Assembly: GCA_964461815.1 (NCBI GenBank)
Contig: CAYWVF010000006.1
Coordinates: 1-64,000, forward strand
Source of the DNA: JAAZBA01 sp964461815
GTDB lineage: Bacteria > Bacillota > Clostridia > Oscillospirales > QAMX01
DNA length: 64,000 nt
Direction: 5' to 3'
Shown piece after piece: positions 60,033-64,000 of this stretch; positions within the stretch are counted from its first letter, which is position 1; each line of letters opens with the position of its first letter. A model generated the notes under the pieces. It ran no database searches. It was not told the origin of the DNA and saw nothing but the letters and a program-made list of their open reading frames with translations. Both the position numbers and the translations under genes were made by a program.

Positions 60033-61364
60033 TCACTTTTTCCTGAGCTTTGCGATAAAAAATCCGTCCGTGCCATGTATATGCGGCAGCAATGTTATCA
60101 TACCGTCATCAACTCTTCCTATTGACGGAAGCTCGAAGCCGCACGTCTCAAAATCGACATTATTTTTCAGAAAATCACGGACTACCTCCTCATTTTCTTC
60201 TTTAAGCACCGTACATGTTGAATAGATCAACGTACCGCCTCTTTTTAAATATGAGGAGACGTTTTGCAATATTTTTTTCTGTATCTCAGGCAGTGCATTG
60301 ATATTTTCCTCTGCCTTATAGCGTATATCCGGCTTTTTTCTGATCACACCCAGACCGGAGCATGGCACATCGGCTATTATCACATCAAAATAATCCTCGA
60401 AGCTCTCATAATTTCTTTTCGCATCACGAAGCAGAGTTTTCAGCTTTACACCGAGTCTCTGAGCTTCTTCGTTCATAAGTCTCAGCTTTTTTTCATGTAT
60501 ATCACACGAGGTTATCTCTGATAAGCCGTCCGACAAAGCATAAAGTGCAAAGGATTTACCTCCCGGTGCCGCACATGCATCAAGAATGCGTTTTCTTTGA
60601 CCCTTTACCTCATCGTTCAGTGCATACACGCATAGCTGCGACGCTTCATCCTGCACTGTTATATATCCATCGGCAAATAGCTGAAGCTTCTCGATATTTC
60701 CTGCACCGGAAAGCTTTAGAGATTGAGGTGATGACCCACGCTTTACACCTATTTCCTCTTTCTCCAGCATCGAAACAGCATCATACACGCTGCATTTCAA
60801 TGTATTGACTCTGACCGTCATCGGTGGTATACGGTTATTTGCTTCAAGCAGCGATTCAAGCTCATTCGCTTTTATGCTACCCGAAAGCTTCTTCACAAGC
60901 CAATACGGATGGCTGTACTTTATCGATAGTCTTTGCAGCTCATCCTCCGTCTCGATCTTAGGCAACGAATCTATATTTCTCGATATACTTCTCAGCACAG
61001 CATTTACAAATCCCGACGCTCTGCTGTTACCCGATTTTTTTACTATATTTACAGCCTCGTTCACTGCGGCATTATGTGGGATCCTGTCCATAAATATCAT
61101 CTGATATGCGGAAATTCTCAATACAGTGAGAACCTTTCTCGATATCTTATTCATCTTCAGGCTGGAATACTTCGATATGCAATGATCGAGGAAAAGTCTG
61201 TTTTGAAGCGTGCCGAATACGATTGCAGTACATAACGCACTGTCACGCTTATCAAGTCCCGAAAGCTCAAGTGCTTGCTTCAAAGCGAGATCGGAATATG
61301 CACCGTCCTCAATATCAAGCAGCAGTTTTACCGCCAATTCACGTGCATTCACTGTATCAGTCAC
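60033..61364 (-). CDS. rsmB: 16S rRNA (C967-C5) methyltransferase RsmB
   Basis: A 443-residue SAM-dependent m5C methyltransferase. An N-terminal NusB-like RNA-binding domain (about 1-140) precedes the catalytic domain: SAM loop ACAAPGGKSF, then DVPCSGLG and YSTCTV with the two catalytic cysteines. A GTG start at 61364 is chosen: GGAGG lies 11 bases upstream, inside the yugP end, which it overlaps by 8 bases; a longer TTG start sits on the SD. Confidence 0.93.
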   Translation of the reverse strand: MTDTVNARELAVKLLLDIEDGAYSDLALKQALELSGLDKRDSALCTAIVFGTLQNRLFLDHCISKYSSLKMNKISRKVLTVLRISAYQMIFMDRIPHNAAVNEAVNIVKKSGNSRASGFVNAVLRSISRNIDSLPKIETEDELQRLSIKYSHPYWLVKKLSGSIKANELESLLEANNRIPPMTVRVNTLKCSVYDAVSMLEKEEIGVKRGSSPQSLKLSGAGNIEKLQLFADGYITVQDEASQLCVYALNDEVKGQRKRILDACAAPGGKSFALYALSDGLSEITSCDIHEKKLRLMNEEAQRLGVKLKTLLRDAKRNYESFEDYFDVIIADVPCSGLGVIRKKPDIRYKAEENINALPEIQKKILQNVSSYLKRGGTLIYSTCTVLKEENEEVVRDFLKNNVDFETCGFELPSIGRVDDGMITLLPHIHGTDGFFIAKLRKK

Positions 61365-62061
61365 GTCTTCTGCTGCCTCCAAACAATAATATAAGTCTGA
61401 GCATCTGCATTACAGCCATGAGCAGTGATGCCAGATACGTCATTGCCGCCGCACTCAGTACCTTTTTCGCACCTGGTATCTCATCCGGCATCAGTGATCC
61501 TGTTTCATCAAGCGCAGCTATCGCACGTCTTGACGCATTATACTCTACCGGCAGTGTTATAAGCTGAAAGGCTACTACCGCACCGAACAGCACGATACCG
61601 AAGGTCGCCAGCATTTCGGAATTAAAAACAAGCCCGAGCAATATCATCGGCCATGACAGGTATGAACCTATCTTTGTCACCGGGATGATCACGCTTCGTA
61701 TACGCATAGGTGTATAGTCGCAATCATTTTGTACCGCATGTCCTGCCTCGTGAGCAGCTACACCTATCGCAGCAACAGACGTCGAGTTAAATACATTTTC
61801 CGACAATCGGATAGTATTTGACTTCGGATCAAAATGATCGGTAAGGTTTCCTGCCACAGGCTCTATGGCTACATCGTATATTCCGTTCATCTCCAAGACC
61901 TTTCGTGCAGCCTGCGCACCCGTCAAGCCTTTATACGAGTAGACTTTTGAATACCTATTGAACGTTCCGGATACTCTGACCTGCGCCCATAATGAGATCA
62001 AGATCGCCGGCAGGATCAAAACGATATAATAAAAATCAAATCCATAATAATAAGACGGCAT
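61357..62061 (-). CDS. yugP: YugP-family zinc metallopeptidase (PF04298)
   Basis: A 234-residue membrane protease with an N-terminal helix (about 5-25), the zinc motif HEAGHAVQ near residue 105, DHFDPKSNTIRLSENVF before it, and three further helices (about 130-232). The family is widespread in Firmicutes next to fmt and rsmB, without a defined substrate. AAAGGA is 6 bases before the ATG. Confidence 0.9.
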   Translation of the reverse strand: MPSYYYGFDFYYIVLILPAILISLWAQVRVSGTFNRYSKVYSYKGLTGAQAARKVLEMNGIYDVAIEPVAGNLTDHFDPKSNTIRLSENVFNSTSVAAIGVAAHEAGHAVQNDCDYTPMRIRSVIIPVTKIGSYLSWPMILLGLVFNSEMLATFGIVLFGAVVAFQLITLPVEYNASRRAIAALDETGSLMPDEIPGAKKVLSAAAMTYLASLLMAVMQMLRLILLFGGSRRRD

Positions 62062-62073
62062 AATATTCCTTTC

Positions 62074-63006
62074 TTATTTCAGATCGAAGCACTTCGGAAG
62101 CTCATGTCCTCTGCAATAGTCCTCAGCATTCATTCTTCTGCTTCCCGGTGCCTGTATCTGTTCTATTCTTACAGCCTCACCTGCTCCGCAGGCTACTACA
62201 ATGCCTCCCTTACCGGCACTAATCACCGTACCGGGTGCTGCGCACTCGCTTATATCGCACTTGTGTACATCAAACAGCTTATACGTATCGGCTCCGCATT
62301 TTGTAAACGCACCGGGCCACGGATACGTACCTCTGACGAGGTTGATTATACTGCCGGAATCTCTATTCCAATCTATCTGTGCATCCTCTTTTTTCAGCAT
62401 CGGTGCATATGTGGCTTTATCATGCTCCTGCGGTGTTCTTGCAAGCTTGCCATTCTCGATAAGCTCCACCGTTTTCAGTATAATGTCCGCACCGAGCTTA
62501 GACAGCTCATCATGAACATCACTTGCAGTGTCCGTAGCCTTTATCACATATTCTGCCTGCTGTATTATATCTCCTGCGTCAAGCTCTCGTGCCATATACA
62601 TAGTCGTAACTCCGGTCTTTTCCTCACCGTTTATCACCGACCACTGTATCGGAGCCGCACCTCTGTATTTAGGAAGAAGCGATGCGTGAATATTGATGCA
62701 TCCATGCTTTGCACTGCGAAGTGCGTAGCCCGGAAGCAATCTGCCGTAAGCCGCAACAACGATCAATTCGGGTGACAGCTTTTCAAGCAGCTCTTTTTGT
62801 GAACCCTCTCTGAAGGTTTCAGGCTGATACACAGGGATATCATGCTTTACCGCACATTCCTTTACAGGTGAAAAGGTCATTTTCATTCCTCTGTTTTTCG
62901 GTCTGTCAGGCTGAGTAAACACAGCGATAACGTCATGACCGGCTTCGATAAGTGCTTCAAGCGGAGCTACAGCGAACTCCGGTGTACCCATATATACAAT
63001 CTTCAT
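62074..63006 (-). CDS. fmt: Methionyl-tRNA formyltransferase
   Basis: A 310-residue enzyme that formylates initiator Met-tRNA with 10-formyl-THF. The formyltransferase domain shows MGTPEFAVAPLEAL, CINIHASLLPKYRGAAPIQWSV with the catalytic Asn-His pair, and MARELDAGDIIQQ; the C-terminal domain (about 205-310) binds tRNA. AGAGGA lies about 11 bases before the ATG. It follows def, whose product later removes the formyl group. Confidence 0.97.
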   Translation of the reverse strand: MKIVYMGTPEFAVAPLEALIEAGHDVIAVFTQPDRPKNRGMKMTFSPVKECAVKHDIPVYQPETFREGSQKELLEKLSPELIVVAAYGRLLPGYALRSAKHGCINIHASLLPKYRGAAPIQWSVINGEEKTGVTTMYMARELDAGDIIQQAEYVIKATDTASDVHDELSKLGADIILKTVELIENGKLARTPQEHDKATYAPMLKKEDAQIDWNRDSGSIINLVRGTYPWPGAFTKCGADTYKLFDVHKCDISECAAPGTVISAGKGGIVVACGAGEAVRIEQIQAPGSRRMNAEDYCRGHELPKCFDLK

Positions 63007-63023
63007 AAATATTTCGATCCTCT

Positions 63024-63488
63024 TTATCTCTCGTCAGGCTCAAGATATCTTATCACCTTGTCAACAAACAGTACACCATCCAGATGATCCAGCTCGTGAC
63101 AAACTATTCTTGCGGCAAAGTCCTTAGCTTTAAGTTCAAACTGTCTGCCGTTTCTGTCATATGCACGTACAACGACCTTTGTCGGACGCTTTACGATACC
63201 GTAAACCTTTGGAACGCTCAAGCATCCCTCTGAGTCCTCAGCCTCGCCCTCAGCACTGATTATCTGAGGATTCACAAGCTCGTATATCTTGCCCTCTTCA
63301 GGCTCGACTACGACAGCCTTACGAAGTATACCCACCTGAGGTGCGGCGATCCCGACTCCGTTCTCCTTATGCATCGTTTCTATCATATCATCCAACAGAT
63401 CTGCAAGCTTTTTATCGAAATTTGTTACGTCTCTGGACTTTTTTCTCAGCAGATCGTCACCTTTTTTTACTATCTTTCTTGTTGCCAC
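63024..63488 (-). CDS. def: Peptide deformylase
   Basis: A 154-residue metallo-deformylase that removes the N-formyl group from new proteins. All three motifs are complete: GVGIAAPQVG, EGCLSVP (metal cysteine) and CHELDHLDG (two metal histidines and the catalytic Glu). A GTG start at 63488 gives the usual MATRKI N-terminus with a weak GGATG upstream; a TTG five codons earlier, four bases after the priA stop, is the alternative. Confidence 0.95.
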   Translation of the reverse strand: MATRKIVKKGDDLLRKKSRDVTNFDKKLADLLDDMIETMHKENGVGIAAPQVGILRKAVVVEPEEGKIYELVNPQIISAEGEAEDSEGCLSVPKVYGIVKRPTKVVVRAYDRNGRQFELKAKDFAARIVCHELDHLDGVLFVDKVIRYLEPDER

Positions 63489-63507
63489 GCTTTTCACATC
63501 CAATTTT

Positions 63508-64000
63508 TTAGTAGTATATATCTATATAGACGCTTACCTTTCTGTTCCTGTTAGCTTCAATCAGCACAGTCTCCGCCATATCGTGAAGCTGTGCATTGTC
63601 ATGAAGTCTCAGCGTTACTATATATCTGTATCTGTTATTCAGTTTAAAAATCTCTGCCGGTGCAGGTCCTAACACTTCCACATAATGCTCACTGTATCTT
63701 TCACGACAAATCGATTGCAGCATAGCCTTTAAATCATTTGCCGCAGATATTACATCAGTCACTGTAAGCCCCGAAACCGTCAGCCGCCACAAATTGTAAA
63801 ACGGAGGCAGCTTCAACGCTCTGCGCTGCTGTAGCTCAGACTCATAAAAAGCCCAGAAATCCTGTTTCTGTGCAGCTTTTATAACATTATTTTCCGGAGT
63901 CATCGTCTGTATTACAGCGCAGCCCTTTTTCATTCTTCGTCCCGAGCGTCCCACCACCTGCATAATCAATGCAAATGCCTGCTCCGAGCCCTTATAATCG
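63508..64000 (-). CDS. priA: Primosomal protein N' (PriA), C-terminal part, cut by window edge
   Basis: The last 164 residues of the PriA replication-restart helicase; the frame stays open to the window edge. It contains helicase motif VI (VVGRSGRRMKKG), the block QTMTPENNVI, RRALKLPPFYNLWRLTVSG, and VEVLGPAPAEIFKLNNRYRYI, all typical of the PriA C-terminus. In PriA the motif usually reads VAGRAGR, so SGR is a small variation. It starts the conserved priA-def-fmt operon. Confidence 0.94.
   Translation of the reverse strand, partial: DYKGSEQAFALIMQVVGRSGRRMKKGCAVIQTMTPENNVIKAAQKQDFWAFYESELQQRRALKLPPFYNLWRLTVSGLTVTDVISAANDLKAMLQSICRERYSEHYVEVLGPAPAEIFKLNNRYRYIVTLRLHDNAQLHDMAETVLIEANRNRKVSVYIDIYY

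Noticed and set aside
1..64000. CRISPR arrays, prophage, integrases, transposases, tRNA and rRNA genes
   Set aside because: None was found on reading both strands; intergenic gaps are short and contain only promoters, hairpins and the stretches described.

Overview
The window looks like chromosomal DNA of an anaerobic, endospore-forming member of Clostridia, most likely in the Oscillospirales/Ruminococcaceae. The evidence is the presence of spoIIGA-sigE, sigG, spoIVA, a SipL-like coat assembly gene, ytfJ and a gerA-type operon, together with an ispH-rpsA fusion, AT-leaning codon use and frequent TTG/GTG starts. Genus and species cannot be fixed from the sequence alone. I see no rRNA, tRNA, CRISPR array, transposase or integrase.

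Layout. 1-2.8 kb: cysK, a PHP phosphoesterase and long-form hpf. 3-15.3 kb: a long leftward run of housekeeping genes (M50 protease, scpA, scpB, DUF2953, ytfJ, dacF, rluB, a MurR/RpiR regulator, a BaiN-like flavoprotein, hutP, cmk, plsC, ispH-rpsA, serS). 15.4-19.1 kb: a spore germinant receptor operon in the order gerAA-gerAC-gerAB. 19.2-24.2 kb: a small membrane protein, an ApgM-type enzyme, sigG, and a divergent AraC regulator/oxidoreductase pair. 24.2-27.8 kb: an unusual operon of asparaginase, a Tet(M)-like ribosomal GTPase and a sirtuin. 28-29.6 kb: spoIIGA-sigE behind a Spo0A-type promoter. 29.6-37.2 kb: MATE transporter, RluD-type synthase, an S-layer-domain protein, and a leftward cluster of 2-hydroxyacid dehydrogenase, flavodoxin, RodA and an ANT-like nucleotidyltransferase. 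37.3-42.6 kb: metA, a CmpB-family membrane protein and a large fused ABC exporter.

42.7-46.3 kb is the most accessory-looking part: MerR/YitT and TetR/GNAT-YoaP/small membrane protein modules, each with a readable operator, followed by about 270 bp of unexplained sequence. 46.3-51.5 kb: nagB, then a five-gene operon joining DUF2461, a siroheme/ferredoxin reductase and a FecBCD-type ABC importer. 51.6-54.6 kb: spoIVA and its likely partner sipL behind a sigma-E-like promoter. 54.7-64 kb: a tiny membrane protein, then the conserved priA-def-fmt-yugP-rsmB-rlmN-stp-prkC-rsgA operon.

Two themes stand out. First, sporulation control is legible in the DNA: a 21-bp-spaced Spo0A-type promoter at spoIIGA, a GTG start plus leader stem-loop at sigG, and a sigma-E-like promoter at sipL-spoIVA. 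Second, most vegetative promoters found by eye carry an extended -10 (TGn before TATAAT). All coordinates, spacings and motifs were read by eye; family assignments rest on recognised motifs, not database searches.
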